DNA of 64,000 bases, from the NCBI GenBank assembly GCA_021521415.1, contig JAIQDT010003547.1:229331-293330 (forward strand), written 5' to 3'. This DNA comes from Bidens hawaiensis (lineage: Eukaryota > Streptophyta > Magnoliopsida > Asterales > Asteraceae). Below, piece by piece: positions 1-12,031 of this stretch. The notes beneath the pieces were generated by a model. It was not told where the DNA came from and made no database searches. It saw only the letters and a list, made by a program, of their open reading frames with translations. Numbering within the stretch: the first letter of the stretch is position 1; the number at the start of each line of letters is the position of its first letter. The translations under genes and the position numbers were made by a program.

Positions 1-965
1 CGATGATGATGAATTTTTTTTTATTTTTTTATTTTTTATTTTTTAAGTAAAACAATATGACTCTTTTAAGGTCAGATCTTCAAGACCAATTTATTCGAGG
101 ATGTGGATAAGTTCTTCCTCAACCCTGCTCTGAACATAACTCCCAACTCTAATGGACCTTTCGGCTTTGAGCCTAATAGCCCACACCCTCATTAGTTCGG
201 TATATTCATGTTGAGTCTGAGTTTGACTTTTTCTACATCTTCCTTTGTGAGACCAGTTTCCGCATCCTAAGTATCGTTCATATCTTTTTTCTCTTATTTT
301 CATTGCGCTTTTGGAAACTCCACAAAATGGTGGCCTTTGTTCGTATTGGCGCCACTTTTTCATCACCTCATTGCTAAAAAGAAAATTATCTCCCTAAGTT
401 CTGGGGGAACCTAGGTTTTGCGAAATGTATGCAGCAAAGGAAATTGAAACCAAAAGAATGCATTTCCAGTTCTTTAGGGTCTGCCGGTAAAAGAGCAGTG
501 TTGTATTTACCGGTGAGAGGGATAAAGTGGTATGGTAAGGTTTTGTAAGGTTTTTGGGTTTTGTGATTTGAAGAATGGTTTGATGGGATTGTGACAATAT
601 TACCTTCTTCCTTATATAACGCTTCGTACGGTCTTGAAATGAATAATTGCGACAAGTTCTAAATCACACGAAACATATGACTCACTCAAAGCTTTCGAAA
701 AAATATTTATATGGCATGAGGTTAATCTCACAGTAACGGAGGAATTCGGTATAAACGCCATATTTTGCATAAATTTCTTCTCAGTATTACAAAACTTCTT
801 TTTACTTTTTTTTAACTTTTAGTTTATAGTAGATTTATTAGTTGGATATTTGCAAAAATTTTTCTTGGATATGCTTTTGGTTTTGTTATAAAAATAGTCT
901 TTGTTTGCTACAAAAATTTTGTTTATTAGAGAATCTTATAGTTAGTTGAGCAAGCAATTGGTCAA
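1..965 (-). other. Gypsy-1 3' noncoding region with two unrecognised short ORFs
   Basis: This stretch lies between the integrase and the unseen 3' LTR of gypsy-1. Two minus-strand ORFs are open here: 91 codons at 91-366, rich in Arg, Lys and Gln, and 89 codons at 386-655. I recognise neither and see no membrane segment or zinc motif. Athila elements can carry an env-like ORF in this position, but nothing here proves it. The bases around 10-50 are T-rich. Confidence 0.4.
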
Positions 966-970
966 GTAAT

Positions 971-1010
971 TCCCCTCCCCACACTTGAATCTCATATTGT
1001 CCTCAATGTG
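971..1010 (-). other. Polypurine-type tract with Athila signature
   Basis: On the minus strand the tract reads TTGAGGACAATATGAG, then ATTCAAGTGTGGGGAGGGGA. The GAGGACAAT...AAGTGTGGGG arrangement recurs at 36738-36768 in Athila-2. It is the usual mark of the region after pol in Athila-type elements and may prime plus-strand DNA synthesis. Here at least 970 bases follow it without an LTR. Confidence 0.7.
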
Positions 1011-1190
1011 AAAAGATTCATAAAAAGATTCATAACAGAATTCATATGAAGTATGGTGGGTAAAATGGAAAGGAACTTCCCTACGGGCTAACGGAATTTC
1101 GATAGAGCGTCCCTTGTTTTTCGTTCGTTTTCCTGTAGTGTACCTAAATAATAAAACTGTAAAAAAACATCCAAGGCATAATAATACTGA

Positions 1191-1240
1191 AAATTATTAT
1201 TACTATTATTATTATTTATTTTTATTATTATTTTATTTAC
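1191..1240. repeat. (ATT)n microsatellite
   Basis: Imperfect runs of ATT interrupted by ATTT and ACT, in the noncoding part after the gypsy-1 integrase. Confidence 0.85.
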
Positions 1241-1254
1241 AATGCCTAGTTTAA

Positions 1255-2448
1255 TCAAGGTCTTGGCCAGACCCTACTTCCAATGTTCATCGGTTTTGGT
1301 GGAGGATTAGTACATCCAAGACGGTCTCGAATGGTCCATCGATGTATGGTTTTAATCAATTTCCATTAACTTTGAACTTGTGGCCGTCAGAATTTGAAAT
1401 CTCAACTGCCCCATAGTCAAAAACTGATTTAACTATGTGTGGACCTGTCCAACGAGATTTTAACTTTCATGGGAAACGACGTAAACATGTGTTATATAAC
1501 AGTACATGGTCGCCAACTTGAAATTTATTGTTTCCTTTTAAGGCGTCGTGTAAACATTTAGTCTTTTCTTTGTAAAATCAGGAATTTTCATATGCAAGTG
1601 CTCTTATTTCTTTGAGCTCGTGAATTTGATCTTCTCGGTTTTTACTGGAGGACATTAGATCAAAATTCATTGCTCTTAGAGCCCAATACGCTTTGTGTTT
1701 TAGTTCTACGGGTAGATGACATGCCTTCCCATAAACAAGTTTGAATGGTGTTGTTCCTGTGGGGGTTTTGTAAGCCATTCTGATGGCCCACAAAGCGTCA
1801 TCTCCTTTTCTGCCCAATTTTTGCGATTCATTCATATAGTTCTTTCTAAAATCCTTTTAATTCCTCTATTCGAGACCTTTACTTGCCCACTAGTCTGAGG
1901 GTGATATGGTGTTGCCAGTCGATGGTGAACCCCATATCATGCAAAGAATTTGTCAATCAGAGCGTTACAGAAGTGGGTACCTCTGTCGCTGATTAGGGAT
2001 TTCGGAGTACCGAATCGTGAAAATAACTTTTCAGAAATCTTACTACAACCCGAGCATCATTAGTGGGTAGAGCTTGAGCTTCTACCCATTTAGACATGTA
2101 GTCGACTGCTACTAGGATGTACTTATTTCTGAATGAGTTAGGAAAAGGGCCCATGAAATCTGTTCCTCATACATCAAAGACCTCACAAAATTGAATGCCT
2201 TTTTGAGCCATCTCATTCTTGGCTGAGATGTTCCCGGCTCTTTGACAAGCATCGCGTGCTTGGATCATAGCATGTGTGTCTTTATATATGGTGGGCCAGA
2301 ATAATCCTGCATCAAACACTTTTCTAACCGTGGTGGAGGTACTATGGTGTCCACCATTTGGTCCTTCATGGCAGTGTTTGAGAATATCTAGGGCTTCCTT
2401 TCCTGATACACACCTATGAATAACCTGATCGGCCCCTATGCTAAACAA
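1255..2448 (-). pseudogene. Gypsy-1 integrase, decayed
   Basis: The integrase joins element DNA to the host chromosome. From the 5' side the minus strand shows the N-terminal HHCC zinc finger (about 2200-2400: HCHEGPNGGHH, then RDACQRAGNIS, where the first Cys of the usual CDACQR is Arg). Fragments of the core follow (about 1840-2160), with stops. The C-terminal part (1578-1835) has the family string KTPTGTTPFKLVYGKACHLP. A last fragment near 1255-1560 has PYGAVEISNSDG and FKVNG. The loss of a zinc ligand plus frameshifts mean it is not functional. The family assignment is firm; exact ends are approximate. Confidence 0.85.
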
Positions 2449-2499
2449 GTATGGATCTTCCCAGAAGTAGAACTTGAGGTCGAAGAAGAATTTCTTCCA

Positions 2500-3131
2500 T
2501 TGTTGATGAGTTAGCCTTTTCTTACGATTCTACAAGCCAGATAGTTTGCGAAGTCGGCAAACCAAGGACTTTCATCCTTTTCCTGCATGACTGCTTGGAT
2601 ATGCATGAGAACTTCGTGTGGAAAATTATCACCGATAATTTCTTTGCGAAGTTCTTCTAAAGCCGGGCATTCTAAGCGTGAAAGATGGTCTGCGGCTACA
2701 TTGTCTGCTTCTTTTTCGTCGTTGACTTCTATCTAGAATTCTTGGAGTAGTAGAATCCATCTGATAAGTCTGGGTTTGGCATCCTGCTTGTTGAAGATGT
2801 ATTGTATGGCGGCATGGTCGGTGTAAACTATGGTTTTGAAAAGAACTAGGTTGGACCTAAACTTTTCAAAGGCGAAAACTACAGCTAATAACTCTTTTTT
2901 TGTTGTAGTGTAATTTTCTTATGCATCATTAAGAGTTTTACTAACATAGTAAATTGGGTGAAAATATTTTTCTTTGCGTTATCCGAGTACGGCTCCAACT
3001 ACAAAGTCACTTGCATCGCACATGATCTCGAATGGAAAGGTCCAATCTGGTGTAGTCATGATTGGTGCGTTGACAAGTTTTTATTTTAATATGTTTAAAG
3101 ATTCAACACATTCTTCGAATGCTGCATCTTT
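2500..3131 (-). pseudogene. Gypsy-1 RNase H, decayed
   Basis: RNase H removes the RNA strand during reverse transcription. On the minus strand, in broken frames, the region reads [44 protein letters not shown] and DNVAADHLSRLE. These are the hallmark strings of the gypsy RNase H, including the catalytic Glu (KKELLA) and Asp (YTDH). Stops occur inside the domain. It continues directly from the RT and ends before the integrase zinc finger. Confidence 0.85.
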
Positions 3132-4400
3132 CTACAGAAGTTTGGTCATAGGTCTCGCAATTTTGGAAAAGTCTTTTATGAAGCGGCGGTAGAAGCCAGC
3201 GTGACCTAGAAGACTTATAATGGCTTTGACTGAAGTTGGTGGTGATAGCTTGGATATGGTTTCTATTTTGGCCCTATCAACTTCTAGTCCTGCTTGGGAT
3301 ATCTTGAGACCGAGAAAAATGCCCTCTTTAACCATAAAGTGGCATTTTTCCTAGTTGAGTACTAAGTTTACTTCTTCACACCTAGACAACATTTTGTCTA
3401 GGTTTTTCAGACAATGATCGAAGGAGTCTCCAAAGACTGAGAAGTCGTCCATGAAAACTTCCATAGAGTGTTCGATCGTTTAATGAAAGTTGGCCACCAT
3501 GTAATGTTGGAAGGTGGCCGGAGCATTACATAGTCCAAATGGCATTCTTCGGTAGGCGAAGGTTCCATTCGGACATGTAAATGTGGTTTTCTCCTGATCT
3601 TCGGGAGCGATTGGAATTGGATAGTATCCGGAAAATCCATCAAGAAAACAGAAGAACATTTTTTCAGGTAGACGTTCAAGCATTTGATCGATAAAAGGAA
3701 GTGGAAAATGATCTTTTCTTTGAGGCGTCATTAAGCTTCCGGATACTATCCAATTCCGGTACGTTAGTCAATGCAAACTCGCCTGCTTGTAATAGCCCTC
3801 ATTGGTATTAGTTCGTTCTTCTCGTTCATTACAACTGTCATTCCTCCCTTCTTGGGTACTACTTGAACTGGACCAACCTAAGGTGAATCTGAGTAGTTTG
3901 ATTACTTCCTTTTTCACCACATCTTGCATGTTGAGATTGAGACGTCTTTGATGTTGGACCACGGGCTTGTATTCTTCCTCCATGAGGATTTTGTGAGTAC
4001 AAAAGGAAGGACTGATGCCCTTGATATCCATGATCTCCATGTGATAGCCTTCTTATGGTTTTTAAGAACCTTAAGAAGTTCGTCTTTCTCTTCTTTAGAA
4101 AGGTGAGATGAAATAATTACTAGGAGTTGAGAGTCTTTTCCTAGAAAGGCGTATTCGAGATGGTTTGGGAGTTCTTTTAATTTTAAAGTTGGTGGTTCTT
4201 TGATTGATGGTTTTGATTTTTCATTACACTCGGTGATCTCACATACTACTTCTGATGCTTCCTGATAGTTAGCATTGAGATTTCCGTTTTCTAAAATGGG
4301 TATGGTGATGGTTTCGGTTAGGACTTGTGTTTCGAGTGGGTTAGTGATGGAGGAATCTCGCACATAGAAATTCACGATAGAATCAATGATGTCAACACAG
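3132..4400 (-). pseudogene. Gypsy-1 reverse transcriptase, decayed
   Basis: The reverse transcriptase copies element RNA into DNA. Three frames are needed to read it. The connection to the protease (about 4050-4375) has LKELPNHLEYAFLGKDSQL. Then come the fingers/palm (3480-3731: FLDGFSGYYPIPIAPEDQEK and MPFGLCNAPATFQ), the catalytic FMDDFSVFG near 3430-3455, and the thumb (3132-3335: LGLKISQAGLEVDRAKIE, GHAGFYRRFIKDFS). FMDDFSVFG in place of the chromovirus FIDDIL supports Athila/Tat. The catalytic Asp pair is present but frameshifts near 3750 and 4000 break the protein. Confidence 0.9.
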
Positions 4401-4479
4401 TATAATGTGTCATCGTGATGTTGCGGATATTACATAGATTTTCCTATGTCTAAAGTGATTTCCTCGTCATTGACCCTGA

Positions 4480-5031
4480 AAGTGAGTTTGCTGGTGCAAA
4501 CATCAATAATAGCCTTCGCGGTCTAAAAAGGGTCTTCCTGAAATCAGAGGTACGCTTTTGTCTTCCTCCATGTCTAGAATCACAAAATCTACTGGGAAAA
4601 CAAACTTATCAATTTTGACAAGCATGTTTTCAACAATGCCCCGAGGGTATTTAATGGATCGGTTAGCTAACTGAATGCTCATGCGAGTGGGCTTTGGTTC
4701 TCCTATCCCTAGTTTTGCAAAAACACATAAGGCATTAAATTAATAATAGCTCCTGGTCAGCCAGGGCATTGCTAACAGACAAATTTCCTATGAGACAAGA
4801 GATAGTTAACCTCATTGGATCGGTCATTTTTGGCGGCAGCTTGCTTTGGAGGGCAGCTGAACATTCTTTACTCAAGGTGACATGCGAGAGCTCCTCCAGC
4901 TTCCTTTTGTTGGTCAGCACTTCTTTGAGAAACTTTGCATAGTTCGGCATTTGAGCAATGGCTTCGATGAAAAGGATGTTGATGTGGAGTTGTTTGAAGA
5001 GTTCTAAAAACTTCCCGTACTGAGCTTCCAA
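4480..5031 (-). pseudogene. Gypsy-1 aspartic protease, frameshifted
   Basis: The aspartic protease cuts the polyprotein. It starts with the Athila pre-protease block (QMPNYAKFLKEVLTNKRKLE, then a KECSAALQSKLPPK stretch). The catalytic DLGAS is damaged: the frame reads ADQEL and then stops, and a shifted frame continues INLMPY. Downstream SIQLANRSIKYPRG and VFPVDFVILDMEED are the flap and core strands, followed by SGRPFL. A frameshift right at the catalytic Asp loop makes this copy inactive. The same protease is better preserved in Athila-2 at 35323. Confidence 0.85.
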
Positions 5032-5089
5032 TCTATCCTGTTTCAGCTGTCCAAGGTATGGAATAGGTGGAACATAAGTTCGGACTGGA

Positions 5090-6524
5090 TCCTTAGGTTT
5101 TACGGTGCCTCTTGGGATCGGTCTTTCCTGCGTTTTATCAGGGGATTCCTTCTCTATAACTGGTTCTGATCTGAGTTTCTAGATACTGAAATGATGCTTG
5201 TTGACTTTGCAGGTCAGCTTCATGTTTTAACAATACTCCACTAATATCAACAGCTCTTGAGTCGGCCTTCTTTTCAGCTTCATTTATTTTGGTCATGATT
5301 TAGATCAACATTTCTTCAATTTTTAAGTAGCTTGGATTCTGATGGATACTGAAACTTTGATCTTGGAATTGTGGTTTAGGATGGAGGGATTGATTCATCG
5401 GTCTCTTTTCAAATCCGGGTAGAGTTTGAGTATTATCTCCCTCTTTCCAACTGAAATGCGGGTGGTGTCTCCAAACTGGATTGTAGTTGTTGCTGAAAGC
5501 GTTGTTTTGATGAGGTATGAAGTCGAATTCTTCCATATCCATAATGAGTTGTTTTCAGTCACTCGTATTGTGTGTTCCTCCACAGGTGTCACATGTGATC
5601 TTGGTTTTTTATAGTTCAGCTTGAAGTTGTTCGAATTTTTTAGAAAGGGCTTCAAGCTGTGCGGTGACAAGAGTGTTGAAATCGACGTGGAGAATTCCTT
5701 TATGTGTTGGTGTAGATCTTGGTGGGTTATAAGCGAAACTATTCTTTGCTGCCTTCTCCAGGACTTCAAATGCTGCGTTAGGTGATTTGGATCCCAGGTT
5801 TCCACCGGCGATTTGGTCGATGGCCTTTTTGATTTGACTAGTCAAAGAAAGTTTGTACTTGTAACCATATGCTCAGTCCATGATGTGGGAATCTTCTCAG
5901 AAGAATTTTGTATCTCTCCCATGCTACGTGTAATGATTCATCATCATCGGTCCGAAATACGGTAATGCGGGCTCGCTATTTGGCAGTTTTATCAGAAGGG
6001 AAATATTTGAGGAGAAACTGTTCGACCATCTGGTCCCAAGTGGTGACGGAACCAGAGGAAAGAGATTCTATCCATTCCAGAGCTTGTCCCCTTAGAGAAA
6101 AAGGAAAGAGTTCAAGTTTGATATGATCTTCTGAACAGTTTTGGATTTTAAAGGTTCTGCAGATTCGTAAGAATCGAGATATATGAGAGAGAGGGTCTTC
6201 GTCGAGGAGACCGTGAAGTTGAACTAAATTTTCCACCATATGAATGGTGCTTGATTTGATTTCGAAATTTTCGTTGATTTCGGGTGGAGCCACTCCATTT
6301 CCGTTGCCTTTGAGAGTTGGCTTGGCATATTGGATCATGTTTTGTTCATTGTTTTGGGCTACCAACATTTCTTCGGTTTGATATTCTCCTGATGTTGTAG
6401 CGTCTGCTGATTCGTCTTTAATTGCTTCAATGGTTTATGTAGTCCGTTTACGAGTTCGTTGACGAAAGAGTCGTTCCAGTTAAGAAATTGGAGAAACAAG
6501 CTCAGGTCCGAATGTAGAGGACAT
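5090..6524 (-). pseudogene. Gypsy-1 gag (capsid and zinc knuckle), decayed
   Basis: Gag forms the particle. The first plausible start is the minus-strand ATG at 6524, followed by SSTFGPELVSPIS and two in-frame stops before the open stretch 5976-6368. That stretch holds the Retrotrans_gag core (LDEDPLSHISRFLRICRTF, then LELFPFSLRGQALEWIESL). A linker at 5609-5845 (AFEVLEKAAKNSFAYNPPRS) is typical of Athila gag. The zinc knuckle is at about 5545-5590 and reads CDTCGGTHNTSD, but its last Cys codon is a TGA stop. Downstream frames at 5300-5542 encode an Asn/Pro/Gln-rich tail. Compare the gag of Athila-2 at 33910. Confidence 0.8.
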
Positions 6525-6839
6525 ACATGAGATTAAATCAAATTTAAACTATTTGAACTAAAGTTTAGTTAAAGTTAAACTACGAGTTAGGCTAATCTAT
6601 TATAAACTAAATTAAGGTCTAAGTTAATTAAGCTAAGGTAAAGGTTAGGTAAATAAAGGTAAAAATTAGGCTAGCCGAAAAAATATATAGTATAATAGTT
6701 AGTAAAATAAAATAAAAGTTAAAAAGAAATTTATACAATTATAAACAATGATTAAATTAAAACTTGGATTGTTCTTAGAAACGTATCATGTCTAAGAACG
6801 ATCCAAATTTATAAAAGTGATTTCTACTAAGACTAAACA
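6525..6839 (-). other. Gypsy-1 leader between 5' LTR and gag
   Basis: AT-rich sequence with repeated TTAAGTTAAAC-like words. I do not find the tRNA-Asp-type primer site (GGCGCCGTTGC) expected after an Athila LTR and present in Athila-2 at 33561. Either it has mutated or it was deleted. Confidence 0.5.
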
Positions 6840-6996
6840 CACAAAAAATAGGCAAGTGTACCTATCGTATATGTAGAATAGTATTGGTAAGAATCAATTA
6901 TCGATCCGTGGACACAAATGTTTCCAATAATGAATATTTGTTTTAGTTTAATTTAAGACTTTTAATCATTTTAGGGTTGATTTTTAATTTTTATAA

Positions 6997-7000
<4 letters not shown>
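6840..7000 (-). repeat. Gypsy-1 5' LTR, 3' (U5) part
   Basis: On the minus strand this reads GTGTCCACGGATCGATAAT, then TACGATAGGTACACTTGCC, the usual downstream end of Athila LTRs (a GTGG..TCGA..ATT motif followed by GGTRCACTTGCC). The remaining upstream part of this LTR lies at 12032-13468, on the far side of copia-3. Confidence 0.65.

Positions 7001-7061
<61 letters not shown>
7001..7061. repeat. (AT)30 microsatellite
   Basis: About thirty uninterrupted AT dinucleotides exactly at the left junction of copia-3 with the gypsy-1 LTR. The right junction (12032) has AATAATATATGG, so the target was probably AT-rich and expanded later. Confidence 0.95.
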
Positions 7062-7063
<2 letters not shown>

Positions 7064-7366
7064 TGTCCAAGATGAGAAATTATAAATGAGTAATTCAATT
7101 ATATGAATGTTACCATCTTGATCAAGAATCCACTCCATTTATCCTTGATGATTATAAAGTAAACATGTGATAAACTTGCCATTATTATGAATAATTATAA
7201 TTATGGTTATCAACACCTAATATAGGTTTGGCTTATTCTCCAAGTTTTCTCATCCTTATATAATATCATATTGTATCTCATTATAATACATCTAATTAAT
7301 AAAATCTCTCTATTTCTCCCTACATGTTCATCTCTATTGGTTTGCTATAAGGCTTGTTTCACAACA
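7062..7366 (+). repeat. Copia-3 5' LTR
   Basis: Contains the promoter-like CCTTATATAATATC near 7254 and ends in CACAACA. The part from 7193 matches the 3' copy at 11859-12031 with few differences. The upstream part (7062-7192) has no counterpart in the 3' copy. Confidence 0.7.
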
Positions 7367-7385
7367 CGTTATCAGCACGAGTTGC
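7367..7385 (+). other. Copia-3 primer-binding site candidate
   Basis: CGTTATCAGCACGAGTTGC follows the LTR end directly. It resembles the TATCAG-type primer sites of copia elements but is not the initiator-Met form seen at 25073 and 58772; I cannot name the tRNA. Confidence 0.5.
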
Positions 7386-10170
7386 TTTTGGAACATGATT
7401 GCTTTATCATAAGGTACGTTGGTATTGTCTAATTTATTTATCATTGGTCTTTATTCCCTAAAACATAATCCATATTAAGATGCATACAATTTTGGGTTAA
7501 AAGGTGATTTATATTTATCGTTTGAATAGATTTATGAAACTGTGAATATCATCATTATATTGAAAAATAGTATTTCTTTTTCAGCCCAATAAAAAGATAG
7601 AATCGCATCTGAAAAGTTTTTAAAATATTGTTTAATTTACTTCCATGCCCACTAAATTCTTTTTACAATGAAAAAGGAAATAGTTTTCTGGTTACCGTAT
7701 TAACCAAAGAAGACGGACACAAATTGTATTCTTGGTTTTGTGTTTCTTGTAGTTGGTGGGCAGAACCACCCAAATCCAAGAAAACCTCCGGAGACATGTA
7801 CTATGTATTTTAAAACAAGCAATGCACATAAATATGGTTTTGTAATCGTTTGAAAATCCTTCCTTTAATTATCCTCTAAATTAACGATTTTTTTAGAAAA
7901 ATAAATAAAACCTTGATTAATAGTTATTATTCTCCCACATCATTTAATTTTGATCCTATAATTTATTAAATTAAATAAAGAGCATTATGTGAAGTGATGA
8001 TTACAATTTCTTTAGTTATATTTTGTTTGTTGATTATAAGAATAACATCTTCATGCATTATAAAGGTTGAAGCAATTGGTTTAAGTAATTAAAAATTGTG
8101 TATTCTTTTATTTAGAATTTAGAACTCTGAACTTGGATTTGATTTTTATATATCGTTAATTAATTTTCAAGTATGAATTTCATATACATGCATATACATC
8201 ATAAGTTATTATTCAAGATGTTTAGTTTAAATGTGCTTTTCATCATGTTCATTACGGAACAAAATATTTTAAAATTAAGTCATATACTTGGTGTGGATAA
8301 AATAGAGAATGAAGCTTAATGGTTATTAACTTTTTATATTTATCTCTAATGCAATTTTGTTTAAAAAGCATTATGATACATATGACTTTTATGATGGTAT
8401 TGCATGCTAATTTCACATGAAAAGGTTAAATGCATTTTAATTCGATTACCATAAATGTCATTTTGTTTCAGTAATTCAAGCAACAATCTTTATACGCTAA
8501 ATAAAAAATAAATAAAAGTATATTTTGCTTGGTTAATTGGGTTGTTATAAGAAAGGTATATAATCATTAATTTGAGTTTTGGATTTGAACAAATTTACTT
8601 GATATTTTCCTTTTTGGTGTTTGTGTATCGAAAAACAGGTTTGTACAAAACTTATTCCATACATATTACATCATGACTCTCATGGCTCTTTTATGTTTAT
8701 TATGAGTATGAATAAAATACTGCAAATTAGATAAGTTTGTTAAGATATTTTGATAGAAGTTATGTGGTAATCAAAGTGATCCGACCTTTTTACTACAAAT
8801 ACAAAATGTGCATACCTTTGATTGTGTAATTGATGAACCATACATGCTATAGCATAAAACATTATTATTGTTTGTTTTATTTGATGAAACTATAATGCAT
8901 ACTATAATTATAATTTCTTATATAACATAATTTGTGGTTTTGATATACGTTTTTTTAAGATGTTATAGTTTATTAAACAAACAATAGAAAATCTAAAGTT
9001 GTGCTTTATTTACCACCATCATGAAGTATTATAATCATATTTGGATTATAGTAAAAGATTCACTTACTTATTTACAATAATATGACACTTGAAGCGTCAT
9101 TTTACTTAAATCTCATTATTGAAGGTTATAAAATATTAGCGTGATAAATCATACATGACTCATTCATGTAATTACTTTTCAATACTTATTATATGAAGAG
9201 AAGATTATTTATGAGGAAAAACTGGATAACACAACTTTTATTTGTCACGTCTCATTAATGTTCCAGATATATCAATATTATCAAAAGAATATGAAGTGAT
9301 GGTTATGATAATGAGATCGACCACCACATGTGGCAAAGAGAAATGTGGAAATACAAAAGTGAAATCAAATGATCGTTTGAAACGATAATACAATGTTCAC
9401 TCATATTTACAATCTTGTACTAAAGAAGCATGATACATATACGATCATAAACCTAAAGTTTATGGATCATGATTATCTTAAGGCGTGACCGGTTAGACCA
9501 CACCGAGTCATTGATGTGAAATTTATTGAGGAACCAAAAGATTCTTCATAATAATTATACATGTAATATATCTCTCAAGGGAAATCATTTATTTACCAAC
9601 TGAAGTAGGGTGTGAATCCCTAGATGTTATGGAATAGGCTAACATGATACCATTTAGTGTTTTTAAAATCGACGCATCGTCTAAATGGTTATCAAGATCG
9701 CAACTTCATGTTTTGCATGATCTATGGCTTAGCTAATAAGATAGCAAGCACACTATTCCAAATTGGTATATTTACATTCGATAATAATAATGAATTTGAT
9801 TCCGAAGTTAATAATGATCATTGGAATAAGTGTTGAACTTAATAACAAATTATGTTCTTACATAAATTGTTTTGTTAAAGACGATTACTCAACGTCTATA
9901 ATTGGTTGCAAAGGCAATTATCACGAGAGGAAATGTTTATGTTTGTATTTGAGTACATATGATATTACATGTCTTAAAAACTAATCCACATCAAGCCAAC
10001 AAGTTATGATACTTCTTTCCCATTAAAACAAAGAACTCTCAATAAATTATATTGTATCATGTCTACAAAGATATATGGAATCGAAATAAAGTCGACGTCG
10101 CTATACTTTTATATATATGTATAACTAGCGCTTGAAATGATGATGATGAGGGTCAATATTCTAAATTTGC
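7386..10170 (+). other. Copia-3 interior (gag to integrase), no readable coding left
   Basis: AT-rich DNA where gag, protease and integrase would be expected. I could not recognise a zinc knuckle, DSG protease motif or integrase motif in any frame. The short ORFs at 7628-7813 and 9763-9984 match nothing I know. Confidence 0.45.
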
Positions 10171-10560
10171 CTGTAAAAATGATTGGCCAAAGTGGAAAGA
10201 CGCAAACGGGGCAGAGTTGAATTCTATAAATAAAGGAAAGTTTTTTTTGGGCCAACAGTCCGTACAACTAAAGTTGTAAAATGTGTTAGATACAAACGTG
10301 TATTGTATACGAGTTATGAAAATTCATCAAGTTATATAAAGAAAAATTTATTGCACAAGAATTTTTGCAAAGACCCATGATTAATTATGAGGAGACACAT
10401 TCTCCAATAGTGGAAGCAATGACTTTCCAATATCTAAATAGTCTGGTAATAAAAAGAGAGAATTGATATGCGTCTAATAAATAGTGTGATTCAGTTGACA
10501 CTGAAAGTTTACAGGAAAGTCTTCGAAGGATTTGAATTATCAAATCATGTAAATTAAATT
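10171..10560 (+). pseudogene. Copia-3 reverse transcriptase fragment
   Basis: Across frames the plus strand reads WPKWKDANGAELNSINKG (about 10180-10240). It then reads QRPMINYEETHSPIVEAMTF (about 10365-10430), the copia RT string normally written YEETYSPV.DA.TFR, and finally VFEGFELSNH (about 10515-10550). The order and spacing fit the RT N-terminal half. Stops and frameshifts lie between the pieces; the catalytic YVDD is not recognisable. Confidence 0.75.
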
Positions 10561-11732
10561 CTCGAGAACACTATGTCTAATGTTGTATACAGATTCATAT
10601 TTGAATATGTTATAATTATTGAATATGTTGAACATAAATGTAACTCCTGAAGAGTTTCCTAAGGTAGTTGAATATCTGAAAGGTTAACTAATACATCTTA
10701 ATGATGGAATTCTTGTGCATCAATAAGCATACACATAGAAGAGAATCTATATGATGAGTACAATATCTCAATAAACAAAGAAATGGTACAATATGGAATT
10801 TTGATATGTGATACAAAATTGATGTGTTAAATGAGCAAGTTTATGCAGCAAAAATTCTAGAAAAGTGAATACACATGCATAATTTGTCAAGTTGGAAAGA
10901 AGTTCATGATAGATTGGAAAATGCATAGAGTTATGCTTATTGCGTATGGACTGATATAGTCGGATTGAGCATGGTACACTAAATAATTATTTTGATAAGG
11001 AGGGGGATAAGTTGGATGTCATTAGTAATATTTTTATCAAAATTTACTCTTAAAGTTCATATAATCATAGTTTACAGTGATGATGTACACATCATCGAGA
11101 GAAACTACAGAACTTTTAGAAGGAGAATTTTTGAAATACCTTGACACGATGTGATTATTTCTCAACTTGTTGTTTGAGTATATGTGTAATTATATGTTTA
11201 TCAATCTATCAAAGTACATATGAAAATGTTGAGACAATTTACCAAATACAAGATTCATTCTTTGAGTACGTTAAAGATGTCCAACAATGCACTCTATATC
11301 ATTTCCTATCACAATATGAAATATTCTGGGTTCAAAAGTATCACAATTAAATGCATATGCACATTATTAATTATTGCTAACTAAACATAATTTCTATATC
11401 TTTTATTTATATTTATCAGCATGTGTATAGCTAGGAGACATCAGAATGGGTTAAAATGTATATATTTCAGGTATGAAAGATATGTACTTATATTTTACTA
11501 ACTCATCAAAACAAGTTTGGCTAGTATTGTCGATGCAGAAAAACACAACAGGGTTATCAATACAGTGGTATATGTTTACGAGATGATGCAATAGAAGTTT
11601 TCAAATGATGATCATGAAATGTTATTCAACCTAAGGATTCGAAAGTAAATGGCTGAAGATGCAAATGATTGACTACAAAAGTTTTGGACAACTTTCACAA
11701 AAGATCAATATTTATCATTGAACGGATATCTA

Positions 11733-11858
11733 AATCAGGGGGAGATAATACGCGTTGCACTCTTTTTCCCTTAGCTATGGTTTTGTCCCACTGGGTTTTC
11801 CTAGCAAGGTTTTTAATGAGGCAACATCTCCAAGCGTATGAAGTTGATAACCAAGGGA
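11733..11858 (+). other. Copia-3 polypurine tract and pre-LTR sequence
   Basis: TCAGGGGGAGATAATACGCG, then a CACTCTTTTTCCCTT and CCCACTGGGTTTTCCTAGC stretch, which in this copia group precedes the 3' LTR. A second purine run, CCAAGGGA, ends at 11858, next to the LTR match. Confidence 0.65.
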
Positions 11859-12031
11859 ATTATAATTATGGTTATCAACACCTAAAATAGGTTTGGCTTA
11901 TTCTCTAAGTTTTCTTATCCTTATATAATATCATATTGTATCTCATTGTAATACATCCAATTAATGAAATCTCTCTATTTCTCCCTACATGTTCATCTCT
12001 ATTGGTTTGCTATTAGGCTTGTTTCACAACA
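11859..12031 (+). repeat. Copia-3 3' LTR, U3 shortened
   Basis: Matches 7193-7366 of the 5' LTR and ends at the same CACAACA, but lacks the first ~130 bases. The purine run CCAAGGGA abuts the match directly, so the start of U3 was deleted. Confidence 0.75.

Larger units (their letters stand above)
7062..12031 (+). mobile_element. Copia-3: small decayed Ty1/copia element in the gypsy-1 5' LTR
   Basis: A direct repeat of about 173 bp (7193-7366 and 11859-12031) has the same ends and orientation and brackets about 4.5 kb of plus-strand remnants, including a recognisable copia RT fragment near 10190-10450 and a polypurine tract at 11733. The outer element's LTR resumes on both sides. No ORF longer than 73 codons is left, so it is an old copy. 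The left boundary is approximate, since no clear target duplication is visible next to the (AT)n tract. Confidence 0.8.

Noticed and set aside
1..6524. Integrated pararetrovirus (caulimovirid)
   Set aside because: An integrase and LTRs belong to the elements seen here; no movement-protein motif was found.
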